In this document: piece after piece, positions 1 to 7,472 of the stretch
Layout of the letters: the number at the start of each line of letters is the position of its first letter
How positions within the stretch are numbered: position 1 is the first letter of the stretch
Assembly: GCA_002352665.1 (NCBI GenBank)
Contig: DEIV01000046.1
Span: forward strand, 8,154 to 23,192
DNA length: 15,039 nt
Direction of reading: 5' to 3'
DNA from: Flavobacteriaceae bacterium UBA2765
GTDB taxonomy: Bacteria > Bacteroidota > Bacteroidia > Flavobacteriales > Flavobacteriaceae
The notes under the pieces: model-generated
What the model was told of the DNA's origin: nothing
What the model saw: only the letters and a program-made list of their open reading frames with translations
Databases searched by the model: none
Program-made: the position numbers and the translations under genes

Positions 1-1251
1 GATAATGTAGAAGAGGAATTTATAGGATACGATGCACTTGAGGCGGATGTTAAAATTACCAGATACCGAAAAGTTACTTCTAAAAAAGATGGAAAACTTT
101 ATCAATTGGTATTTAATACCACACCCTTTTACCCTGAAGGTGGTGGTCAAGTAGGTGATAAAGGGTATTTAGAAGTTCCCAATGGAAATGTAATCTATAT
201 TGTTGATACAAAAAAAGAGAACAATCTAATTATACATTATTGTAAAGATCTGCCTAAAGATCCAACTGACATTTTTAAAGCAGTTGTAGATAAAAAACAA
301 CGTTTTAGAACTACTTGTAACCACACAGCTACACATTTATTACATCAGGCATTAAGAGAAATCTTAGGTACACATGTTGAGCAAAAAGGTTCAGCAGTAC
401 ATTCGAATTATTTACGCTTTGATTTTTCTCATTTTTCAAAATTGACTAGCCAAGAATTAAGTGATGTAGAAGATTTTGTAAATGCTCGTATCAATAACAA
501 ATTACCATTACAAGAAAACAGAAATACTTCTATGAAAGAGGCTATTGAAGAGGGTGCAATGGCTTTATTTGGTGAAAAATATGGAGATACCGTACGCACT
601 ATTAGATTTGGTAAATCTATAGAACTTTGTGGAGGTATTCATGTGCATAATACCAGTGAAATCTGGCATTTTAAAATATCTTCTGAAGGTGCAGTTGCCT
701 CAGGAATTAGAAGAATTGAAGCCATAACCTCTGATGCTGCAAAAGAATATTTCTTTAAAAATAATAGAGCCTATAATGAGATAAAGAGCTTATTTAAAAG
801 TACACTAAACCCAATAGATTCTGTTAAATCTTTACAAGAAGAAAACGTAAAACTCAAAAAGCAAATTGAAGGTTTACTTAGGGATAAAGCCGGCAATCTT
901 AAAAATGAATTAAAAAATAAGGTTGAAGAGATTAATGGTATTCATTTCTTAGCGGCAGAAATAAATTTAGATCAAAACACAATTAAGGATTTGGCATTTC
1001 AATTGGGTGGAGAAGTTGATAATTTATTCTTTATTACAGGTGCTAATCTAAATGATAAAGCCACACTCACTATTTATATTTCAAAAAGCATTGCTAATAA
1101 TGAATTGCATGCAGGAAATATTGTTAGAGAACTTGGTAAATTAATTGAAGGTGGAGGAGGCGGACAACCATTTTATGCAACGGCAGGAGGTAAGAACACA
1201 AATGGAATTAAAGCTGCTTTAGAAAAAGCAAAGGAATATATTCCATCCTAA
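1..1251 (+). CDS. alaS: Alanyl-tRNA synthetase, C-terminal part (5' end outside window)
   Basis: Charges tRNA-Ala in the cytoplasm and edits mis-acylated Ser/Gly. The frame is open from base 1, so the gene is cut by the window edge; 416 residues are visible of the roughly 870 usual for the family, and the catalytic core is missing. Visible parts in order: beta-barrel with FYPEGGGQVGD, the editing domain with zinc ligands HTATH (visible residues 108-112) and CGGIHV (210-215), the SEGAVASGIRRIEA strand, a charged coiled-coil-like stretch (about 260-310), and the DHHA1/C-Ala end with GGGGGQPFYATAGGK. The usual CGGTHV motif reads CGGIHV here, an odd Thr-to-Ile change beside the zinc-binding His. 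The GSCFA gene follows 35 nt downstream on the same strand and may be cotranscribed. Identification is by family motifs and is very secure. Confidence 0.97.
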   Translation, partial: DNVEEEFIGYDALEADVKITRYRKVTSKKDGKLYQLVFNTTPFYPEGGGQVGDKGYLEVPNGNVIYIVDTKKENNLIIHYCKDLPKDPTDIFKAVVDKKQRFRTTCNHTATHLLHQALREILGTHVEQKGSAVHSNYLRFDFSHFSKLTSQELSDVEDFVNARINNKLPLQENRNTSMKEAIEEGAMALFGEKYGDTVRTIRFGKSIELCGGIHVHNTSEIWHFKISSEGAVASGIRRIEAITSDAAKEYFFKNNRAYNEIKSLFKSTLNPIDSVKSLQEENVKLKKQIEGLLRDKAGNLKNELKNKVEEINGIHFLAAEINLDQNTIKDLAFQLGGEVDNLFFITGANLNDKATLTIYISKSIANNELHAGNIVRELGKLIEGGGGGQPFYATAGGKNTNGIKAALEKAKEYIPS

Positions 1252-1256
1252 ATTCC

Positions 1257-1269
1257 TTCCCACTGGGAA
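1257..1269 (+). other. Small intercistronic hairpin between alaS and the GSCFA gene
   Basis: TTCCC (1257-1261) and GGGAA (1265-1269) form a perfect 5-bp stem with loop ACT, directly after the alaS stop codon. There is no T-tract, so it is not a good intrinsic terminator. It could be an RNA 3'-end stabiliser or processing structure, or chance. Confidence 0.3.
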
Positions 1270-1286
1270 AGACTGATACTTATTAA

Positions 1287-2225
1287 ATGAATTTCAGAAC
1301 TGAAATACCACTCAAGCAGCAAAATAATAATATTACATACGATAGTAATGTTGTACTGTTAGGCTCTTGTTTTACTGAAAATATTGGCAATAAATTGACT
1401 TATTATAAATTTGACAATATTGTGAATCCGAATGGTATTTTATTCAATCCGGTTTCAATTAAAAATAGTATCAAAGAAGCCCTTGACAAAAAGCAATATA
1501 CCAAAGACGATTTAATATTTAGCAATAATTTATGGCATAGTTTTAACCATCATTCTAAATTTTCTAGCCCTGACGGAAAATGCACTGCTATCAATGAAAG
1601 CAATAGTGTATTTAGCAACTATTTAAAAAAGGCCACACATGTTATTATTACCTTAGGTACAGCTTCGGTATATCGATATTTAAAAACGAATGCGGTTGTT
1701 GCGAATTGTCATAAAATTTCACAAAAAGAATTCAGCAAGCATCTACTTTCTATTACTGAAATTGAAAATTGTTTGGTAGAAATGATTGACCTGATAAAAA
1801 GTATTAACAATAAGGTCTCCATCATTTTTACCGTAAGTCCTGTACGACATTTAAAAGATGGTTTTATAGAAAATACGCGAAGCAAAGCTCATTTAATTTC
1901 TGCTATTCATCAAATCACAAATGAAAGTAATATATTCTATTTTCCTGCTTATGAAATAATGATGGATGATTTAAGAGACTATCGATTTTACGCGGAAGAC
2001 ATGATACACCCTAACCAAATGGCAATCAATTATATTTGGGACAAATTCTCTATGACTTGGATGTATCCACAAACCATAAAGATTATGAAAGAGGTACAGT
2101 CTATTCAGATGAACTTAGCACATAAACCGTTTCATCCAAAAAGCAAAAAGCATCAAGAATTTTTAAAAAAACTTGATGCTAGCATTAAATATTTTACTAA
2201 GGAGAATCCCGGTATTAGTTTTTAG
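1287..2225 (+). CDS. GSCFA domain-containing protein
   Basis: A 312-residue protein of the GSCFA family (PF08885), named for the motif seen here as LLGSCFTENIG at residues 24-34. The family is related to SGNH/GDSL-like esterases, with the Ser of GSCF as probable nucleophile. The C-terminal DMIHPNQMAINYIW (about 238-251) resembles the block that carries the catalytic Asp-x-x-His in SGNH enzymes. Substrate unknown; some relatives are discussed as polysaccharide acyl-esterases, which is only an analogy here. No signal peptide or membrane segment is seen. The ATG at 1287 gives the conserved short N-terminus (FRTEIPL). It follows alaS by 35 nt, and its stop overlaps the convergent rhodanese gene by 11 bp. 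Confidence 0.88.
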   Translation: MNFRTEIPLKQQNNNITYDSNVVLLGSCFTENIGNKLTYYKFDNIVNPNGILFNPVSIKNSIKEALDKKQYTKDDLIFSNNLWHSFNHHSKFSSPDGKCTAINESNSVFSNYLKKATHVIITLGTASVYRYLKTNAVVANCHKISQKEFSKHLLSITEIENCLVEMIDLIKSINNKVSIIFTVSPVRHLKDGFIENTRSKAHLISAIHQITNESNIFYFPAYEIMMDDLRDYRFYAEDMIHPNQMAINYIWDKFSMTWMYPQTIKIMKEVQSIQMNLAHKPFHPKSKKHQEFLKKLDASIKYFTKENPGISF

Positions 2226-2529
2226 ATTGCAAATGTTTAGCAACATTTTGCCAAGGTCCACCATTAATTGCATCAATACCATGCTTGCTCAAAATATTTG
2301 CAGCAGTACCACTTCTAGCACCACTTCTACAACAAGTTATAATTGGTTTATTAAATGCTTTAATTTTATCAATATTATTGTTAATAGTATCTAAAACAAT
2401 ATTTTTTGAACCTTCTACATGTCCGTCGTTATATTCTGCCACAGACCTTACATCAATCACAATTGCACCTTTTTGCAGATACTCTTCTACATTGTTGCCA
2501 CCTGAGCCAAATAAATTAAAAAATCCCAT
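2215..2529 (-). CDS. Single-domain rhodanese-like protein
   Basis: A 104-residue stand-alone rhodanese domain, probably a cytoplasmic sulfurtransferase or sulfur carrier; the physiological acceptor is unknown. Visible features are IDVRSVAEYNDGHVEGSKNI (25-44), typical of the first half of the domain, and the active-site loop CRSGARS with catalytic Cys67 preceded by another Cys (Cys66). The Arg and Ser/Gly pattern fits the 6-residue loop of thiosulfate-type rhodaneses (GlpE/PspE-like) rather than Cdc25 phosphatases. There is no signal peptide. The ATG at 2529 lies about 20 nt downstream of a consensus Bacteroidetes promoter. The 3' end overlaps the convergent GSCFA gene by 11 bp, so the two transcripts are antisense at their ends. 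Confidence 0.92.
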   Translation of the reverse strand: MGFFNLFGSGGNNVEEYLQKGAIVIDVRSVAEYNDGHVEGSKNIVLDTINNNIDKIKAFNKPIITCCRSGARSGTAANILSKHGIDAINGGPWQNVAKHLQSKN

Positions 2530-2552
2530 ATCTATATTTTTTTTTTAAGCTG

Positions 2553-2580
2553 CAAATATATATAATTATACATTTGACAA
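2553..2580 (-). promoter_or_regulatory. Promoter of the rhodanese gene
   Basis: On the minus strand TATATTTG (2560-2553) is a perfect match to the Bacteroidetes -7 element TAnnTTTG. A TTG (2580-2578) lies 17 nt upstream, within the accepted -33 spacing. The start codon at 2529 follows after a short leader. Confidence 0.7.
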
Positions 2581-2582
2581 AT

Positions 2583-2598
2583 TGTAACCGATGTTACA
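2583..2598. promoter_or_regulatory. Perfect 16-bp dyad TGTAAC-N4-GTTACA upstream of the rhodanese promoter
   Basis: TGTAAC (2583-2588) and GTTACA (2593-2598) flank CGAT. The dyad sits just upstream of the rhodanese -33 TTG and 6 bp past the amidohydrolase stop. Its position would suit an activator or repressor site. No T-tract follows on the minus strand, so it is not a convincing terminator for the amidohydrolase gene. The regulator is unknown. Confidence 0.45.
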
Positions 2599-2604
2599 TA
2601 GTTA

Positions 2605-3885
2605 TTATTTATTTAAATAATCTAAAGTTAAATTTACAAAAGTTTTTACCCCTAATTTCAATCCGCTCTCATCAATAAAGAAGTCAGGTGTATGATGATC
2701 TGATGCATCGGCTGGTTTTACATTTATAGGTTTTCCGCCTAAGAAAAAATAAAATCCCGGAATTTTTTCTTGAAAAAAAGAAAAATCTTCAGCTCCGGTA
2801 ACGGCATTTACCAATTTTACATTTTCCTTACCTGCAGCTTTTTGCAAAGAAGGCAACATTTTATCTGTCAATTTAAGATCATTATAGGTGATGGGTAGTC
2901 CTTTTGCAATTTCAATTTCGGCAGTTGCTCCAAAAGCTGCTGCTATAGCCGGAACCCTACGCATCATTTCTGCATTTAATTTTTTTTGCATACCATAATC
3001 TAATGTTCTAATGGTACCAATCATTTCAACTTCTTCGGGTATAATATTATATCGTACACCTCCTTTAATTAGACCTACAGTAATTACTGCTGCCTCTTTA
3101 GTCAATTCAGTATCTCTACTAATGATAGTTTGTAAGCCATTAATTATTTGAGCTGCAATTGTTATAGGGTCAATACCCATCCATGGACTAGAACCATGGG
3201 CTTGTTTCCCCTTTATTTTAATTACAAATCGCTGTGATGCTGCCATAATTCCTCCTGGTTTATAATTTATTTTTCCAACATCTGTGCCTGCACTAATATG
3301 TAAACCAAAAATAGCGTCAACATCAGGATTTTTTAATACGCCTTCTTCCACCATCATTTTTGCACCCCCGTTTTCTCCTGGCGGAACCCCTTCTTCAGCA
3401 GGTTGAAAAATAAATTTTACAGTGCCTTTCAACTCATTTTTCATTTCACTAAGTACTTCTGCAGTGGCCATTAAAATAGCAATATGTGTATCATGTCCAC
3501 AAGCATGCATAACACCGGTTTCAATGCCATTATAAGTACTTTTTACTTTAGAAGCAAAAGGTATATCTACACGTTCAGTAACGGGCAGAGCATCAATATC
3601 TGCTCTAAGTGCAACTACCGGACCAGATGAGCTTCCTCTTAGAATTCCGACAACTCCTGTATGTGCTATACCGGTTTGGACTTCCAGACCTAAACTTTTT
3701 AAATGATTTGCTATTTTTTCAGCAGTTTTAAACTCTCTATTGGACAATTCCGGATTTTGATGAAAATCTCTTCGCCAATCAATCATTTTTGGTTCAATAT
3801 CATCAATTAATTTAGAAATTTTTGCATTTTGAGCATACAAGCCAACAGTAAGTAGTAGTAAAATAATAGTGAATAATTTTTTCAT
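2605..3885 (-). CDS. Secreted M20D-family amidohydrolase/carboxypeptidase
   Basis: A 426-residue zinc hydrolase of the M20D group (IAA-amino-acid hydrolase, hippurate hydrolase, N-acyl-amino-acid amidohydrolase relatives) that cleaves N-acyl or amide bonds of amino-acid conjugates; the exact substrate is not deducible. It has an N-terminal signal peptide (Lys-Lys then LFTIILLLLTVGLYAQ, residues 4-19), so it acts in the periplasm or outside. Catalytic features: HACGHDTH (127-134, metal ligands Cys129 and His131), QPAEEG (161-166, base Glu164/165), GLH (His196), and a late His in SDHHTPDF (396-402). Residues about 215-325 form the lid/dimerisation insert (KGKQAHGSSPWMGIDP at 225-240). Full length for the family. 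It stands alone, with no perfect TAnnTTTG upstream; a near-match TAAATTTTG lies at 3914-3922 (minus). Confidence 0.93.
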   Translation of the reverse strand: MKKLFTIILLLLTVGLYAQNAKISKLIDDIEPKMIDWRRDFHQNPELSNREFKTAEKIANHLKSLGLEVQTGIAHTGVVGILRGSSSGPVVALRADIDALPVTERVDIPFASKVKSTYNGIETGVMHACGHDTHIAILMATAEVLSEMKNELKGTVKFIFQPAEEGVPPGENGGAKMMVEEGVLKNPDVDAIFGLHISAGTDVGKINYKPGGIMAASQRFVIKIKGKQAHGSSPWMGIDPITIAAQIINGLQTIISRDTELTKEAAVITVGLIKGGVRYNIIPEEVEMIGTIRTLDYGMQKKLNAEMMRRVPAIAAAFGATAEIEIAKGLPITYNDLKLTDKMLPSLQKAAGKENVKLVNAVTGAEDFSFFQEKIPGFYFFLGGKPINVKPADASDHHTPDFFIDESGLKLGVKTFVNLTLDYLNK

Positions 3886-4181
3886 TTCTCGATTAATTTT
3901 TAAGTAAAACTAGCAAAATTTATTGTATTAACCTGAGTTCGATTATTATTTGGAGATTCAGATTTTCATAAAAATTAATAGACAAGGCTTTGTCATGTAG
4001 GTGAGACTGGCTATATAAAATAACGATAATGTAGTGTTGAATTGTATGGAAAAAATATTTATTATTCCACCTCTAAACAGCAATTTTTCTTCCTAAAATA
4101 TAATCGGACTCTGTTTATTATGTAATAATAGTGACAAACCGTTTAACTTTACTTATTATATTTATCGTCTATTATTTCTCT

Positions 4182-5066
4182 ATGAAAACATCATTTTTAA
4201 AATTTACTGATTTAGTTTATGATAAATTAAAACAGTTATGGGAAAGTCAAAATACGAGTAAAATAACCAGTTATTCCCTCGTATTTATTTTTATATTAAG
4301 CGTTATTATTAGCTATTTAGATCGTAGTAATTTAATTTCTTTGGGTAGACTAGATGATTATTTTGCCAATCCGTTTTTTGCAATAGATATTACATTTACC
4401 ATATTATTAATACTTGAATTATTAAGTTTAATATTCGTATTACCCAAATCAGTAGCCCAATCTGTAGGAAAACAATTTGAGTTATTATCATTAATATTTA
4501 TACGAGCCGGTTTTAAAGAATTTAGTCATATTGAAAGTTTTGAATGGAATGCCATGACGGAATCGGTCATACATATGTTTGCTTATGCCTTTGGAGCATT
4601 AGCCATATTTATAATTTTAGGATTTAATAGTAAATTACAGCGTAGGGTTAGGTTAACTCATTCTGAAGATGATCGAAAAGAATTTATTCAAGCAAAAAAA
4701 GTACTGTCCTTATTACTATTAATTGCATTTATAATTATTGGATTTTATGATTTTAAGACATTATTACTGACAGGAAATTATTTGCATTCTTTTCATTCAT
4801 TTTATACGGTTTTAATTTTTAGCGATATTATAATTGTGCTTATAGCCCTACGGTATACGCTTAATTATTATAAGATATTTCGATACTCGGCTTTTGTGTT
4901 AGCTACTATTTTAATAAGAATATCACTATCAATAGATCCCTATTATGATGTAATAGTAGGTGTAATTACAGCAATTTTTGTTTTCTTATTAACCCTTACC
5001 TATAACTACTTTTTAAAAGATCTGCCAAAAGTAGAATTCAACAAAATAGAGGACAACAAAATATAA
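4182..5066 (+). CDS. Unrecognised multi-pass integral membrane protein
   Basis: I do not recognise the family. From the ATG at 4182 the product is 294 residues. About six or seven hydrophobic segments are visible (near 30-46, 66-87, 126-147, 173-189, 205-223, 235-250 and 256-275), with basic or mixed loops between them (KLQRRVRLTHSEDDRKEF at 151-168). The hydrophilic, Lys/Glu-rich ends suggest both termini face the cytoplasm or an odd topology. No enzymatic motif, channel selectivity filter or transport signature is evident. The reading frame stays open to a GTG at 4131, which would add 17 residues including another hydrophobic stretch. The ATG is preferred because its soluble start is more natural, and a near-consensus -7 (TAACTTTA, 4144-4151) would then lie just upstream. 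It is convergent with the GSIII gene, 31 bp apart. Confidence 0.75.
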   Translation: MKTSFLKFTDLVYDKLKQLWESQNTSKITSYSLVFIFILSVIISYLDRSNLISLGRLDDYFANPFFAIDITFTILLILELLSLIFVLPKSVAQSVGKQFELLSLIFIRAGFKEFSHIESFEWNAMTESVIHMFAYAFGALAIFIILGFNSKLQRRVRLTHSEDDRKEFIQAKKVLSLLLLIAFIIIGFYDFKTLLLTGNYLHSFHSFYTVLIFSDIIIVLIALRYTLNYYKIFRYSAFVLATILIRISLSIDPYYDVIVGVITAIFVFLLTLTYNYFLKDLPKVEFNKIEDNKI

Positions 5067-5097
5067 AGACAAATGCTATTTTATAGTTTTGCAAATT

Positions 5098-7281
5098 TTA
5101 TCTTGTAAATAATAATTCGCGGTATTTTGTCAATGGCCATTGTTCATCATCAATCATCAATTCTAACTTATCACAGTGATATCTTATTTCATCAAAATAA
5201 GGCCTTACCTTATTACAATAGGCTTCAGCTGCCTTTTGACCTTTTAATACGTTTGCTTTCTTACGCTCATTTATCATGAATTCAACCTTAGTATTTATCC
5301 CTGAGATATGTTCAGATATTCTTTCAATCAACTCCATTTGATCAGAGGCTGTTTTTTTAAAACTGCTTCCAAATATTTCTTTTAAACCTGTAACATTTTT
5401 TATCAAGGTGTTCTGATAGTTAATAGCTGTTGGTATAACATGATTTCGGGCAATATCTCCCAGCACTCTTCCTTCAATTTGAATACGCATGGTATATTCT
5501 TCCAATTCAATTTCATGTCTTGCCTCCACCTCTACTTTACTCATAACTTTCATCTCTTCGTATAAGGCAATAGTTTTATTAGAAATATTTACTTTTAAGG
5601 CTTCAGGAGTGGTTTTATTATTACTTAACCCTCTCTTTTTAGCCTCTTTTGCCCATGCATCGCTATAGCCATTTCCTTCAAACAATATATTTTTAGAAGC
5701 TTTAATATATTCTCTTAATACATTAAATATTGCTTCATCTTTTTTTAGGTCTTTATTATTGATCAATTTATCAACTTCAACTTTAAAATCTTTCAATTGT
5801 TTGGCAACAATAGTATTTAATATGGTCATAGGTACCGCACAGTTTGCCGTTGAACCTACCGCTCTAAATTCAAATTTATTACCTGTAAAAGCAAAAGGAG
5901 AAGTTCTATTTCTATCGGTATTATCCAATAAGACATCAGGAATTTTGCCTACTACATTTAACTTAAGATCTGTTTTTTCTTGAGGAGATAGTTTGCCATT
6001 AGTAACGCTTTCCAGCTCATTTAACACTTTGGTTAATTGAGCTCCAATGAAAACAGAAATAATTGCCGGTGGAGCCTCATTGGCACCTAATCTATGGTCA
6101 TTACTTGCAGATGCAATGGCAGCTCTCAATAATGCTTCATGATCACAAACTGCTTTTATAGTATTTATAAAAAATGTTAAGAATTGCAAATTACTCATAG
6201 GTGTCTTACCGGGACTTAATAAATTGATGCCGGTATTTGTTGAAAGTGACCAATTGTTATGCTTCCCTGAACCATTAACTCCTGCAAATGGCTTTTCATG
6301 AAATAATACTTTTAAATGATGACGTGCTGAGACTTTACCCATCACATCCATCAATAATGAATTATGATCTACTGCCAAATTAGATTCCTCATAAATAGGA
6401 GCTAATTCAAACTGATTAGGTGCCACCTCATTATGTCTTGTTTTTACAGGAATACCCAGTAGCATACATTCAGTTTCTAGATCTCTCATAAAATTCAAAG
6501 CTCTGGTTGGAATAGAACCAAAATAATGATCATCTAATTGTTGCCCTTTGGCAGGAGAATGTCCTAACAATGTTCTTCCCGTTAAGGTAATATCCGGGCG
6601 AGAATCTACCAGAGCACTATCAATTAAAAAATATTCTTGCTCCCAACCCAGTGAAGATGTTACTTTTTTAACATTTTTATCAAAATATTTACACACTGCG
6701 GTTGCAGCGGAATCTACGGCATGTAATGCTCTTAACAAGGGTGTTTTATTGTCTAGAGCTTCTCCTGTATAGGCCACAAAAATTGTAGGAATGGACAAGG
6801 TTGTACCATATATAAAAGCAGGAGAAGTAGGATCCCATGCAGTATATCCTCTGGCTTCAAAGGTATTTCTAATACCTCCATTAGGAAAACTGGAAGCATC
6901 TGGTTCTTGTTGCACCAATTGACTTCCACCAAATTTTTCAATAGCCATACCATTACCAATGGTTTCAAAAAATGCATCATGTTTTTCTGCTGTTGCCCCG
7001 GTTAAAGGCTGAAACCAATGTGTATAATGTGTAACGCCTTTAGACAGTGCCCAATCTTTCATAGATGCTGCAACTTGATCAGCAATTTTTCTATCAATTT
7101 TAGTTCCATGTTCAATGGCATTCATAACACCTTTAAAAGCATCTTTTGTTAAATATTGACGCATGGTATTTTCATTAAATACATTTTCACCAAACAAAAC
7201 AGAGCGTTTAACTTTTTCATCAACCTCCACGGGTTTTCTATTTAAGGTTTCTCTTAATGCATTGAATCTTAATACCGCCAT
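5098..7281 (-). CDS. glnN: Glutamine synthetase, class III
   Basis: ATP-dependent synthesis of glutamine from glutamate and ammonium, using the large (about 730-residue) GSIII type common in Bacteroidetes and cyanobacteria. From the ATG at 7281 the protein is 727 residues, normal for the family. Motifs: N-terminal GSIII block with KGVTHYTHWFQP (81-92), metal-binding GWEQEYFLID (212-221), NEVAPNQFELAP (284-295), NGSGKHNNWSL (336-346), and DRNRTSPFAFTGNKFEFR (456-473), then a long C-terminal helical region (about 490-727) special to GSIII. The frame extends 16 codons further to 7329, but the promoter -7 element at 7317-7324 lies inside that extension, so 7281 is the better start. Divergent from GSII across 191 bp. 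Confidence 0.97.
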   Translation of the reverse strand: MAVLRFNALRETLNRKPVEVDEKVKRSVLFGENVFNENTMRQYLTKDAFKGVMNAIEHGTKIDRKIADQVAASMKDWALSKGVTHYTHWFQPLTGATAEKHDAFFETIGNGMAIEKFGGSQLVQQEPDASSFPNGGIRNTFEARGYTAWDPTSPAFIYGTTLSIPTIFVAYTGEALDNKTPLLRALHAVDSAATAVCKYFDKNVKKVTSSLGWEQEYFLIDSALVDSRPDITLTGRTLLGHSPAKGQQLDDHYFGSIPTRALNFMRDLETECMLLGIPVKTRHNEVAPNQFELAPIYEESNLAVDHNSLLMDVMGKVSARHHLKVLFHEKPFAGVNGSGKHNNWSLSTNTGINLLSPGKTPMSNLQFLTFFINTIKAVCDHEALLRAAIASASNDHRLGANEAPPAIISVFIGAQLTKVLNELESVTNGKLSPQEKTDLKLNVVGKIPDVLLDNTDRNRTSPFAFTGNKFEFRAVGSTANCAVPMTILNTIVAKQLKDFKVEVDKLINNKDLKKDEAIFNVLREYIKASKNILFEGNGYSDAWAKEAKKRGLSNNKTTPEALKVNISNKTIALYEEMKVMSKVEVEARHEIELEEYTMRIQIEGRVLGDIARNHVIPTAINYQNTLIKNVTGLKEIFGSSFKKTASDQMELIERISEHISGINTKVEFMINERKKANVLKGQKAAEAYCNKVRPYFDEIRYHCDKLELMIDDEQWPLTKYRELLFTR

Positions 7282-7316
7282 AATTATAAATCTTAATTTT
7301 GTTTTTAATTGAATGA

Positions 7317-7324
7317 CAAAATTA
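7317..7324 (-). promoter_or_regulatory. Promoter -7 element of the GSIII gene
   Basis: On the minus strand TAATTTTG (7324-7317) perfectly matches TAnnTTTG. The best -33 candidate is ATG at 7348-7346, one mismatch from TTG with 21-nt spacing. It fixes the likely start at 7281 rather than 7329. Confidence 0.65.
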
Positions 7325-7364
7325 ATCAACTTTTTTATTCATATTCATATTTTACCCATCTTTT

Positions 7365-7414
7365 TTTAGGGGTTCAATAAAAAAAGTCATAATTATAATA
7401 TTTACACCCCTAAA
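7365..7414. promoter_or_regulatory. 9-bp inverted repeat between the two glutamine synthetase genes
   Basis: TTTAGGGGT (7365-7373) and ACCCCTAAA (7406-7414) are exact inverted copies, 41 bp centre to centre (about four helical turns). The second arm ends 3 bp before the -33 TTG of the GSII promoter, and the first lies upstream of the GSIII promoter. These G/C-rich arms stand out in a strongly AT-rich region. They could be paired operator half-sites acting on both genes; the regulator is unknown. Confidence 0.45.
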
Positions 7415-7417
7415 TTA

Positions 7418-7447
7418 TTGGTAGTTTACTCAAAAAAAGTATTTTTG
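7418..7447 (+). promoter_or_regulatory. Promoter of the GSII gene
   Basis: TTG (7418-7420), a spacer of exactly 19 nt and TATTTTTG (7440-7447) fully match the Bacteroidetes promoter consensus. The ATG at 7473 lies 25 nt downstream of the -7 element. Confidence 0.8.
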
Positions 7448-7472
7448 TAATTATTTTTTAAAACCTGTAACT

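Noticed and set aside
3983..3996. GACAA-GGCT-TTGTC small palindrome in the gap before the membrane protein gene
   Set aside because: A 5-bp stem in AT-rich DNA, about 100 bp from the nearest start and without a T-tract; it shares GCTTTGTCA with the tail-array hairpins but this is too short to claim a link.
4131..4181. GTG start 17 codons upstream for the membrane protein
   Set aside because: It adds a further hydrophobic run and would overlap the only near-consensus -7 element; the ATG at 4182 is more likely, though not proven.
7282..7329. N-terminal extension of GSIII
   Set aside because: The promoter -7 element (7317-7324) lies within it, and GSIII proteins normally begin near the MAVLRFNAL-type start.
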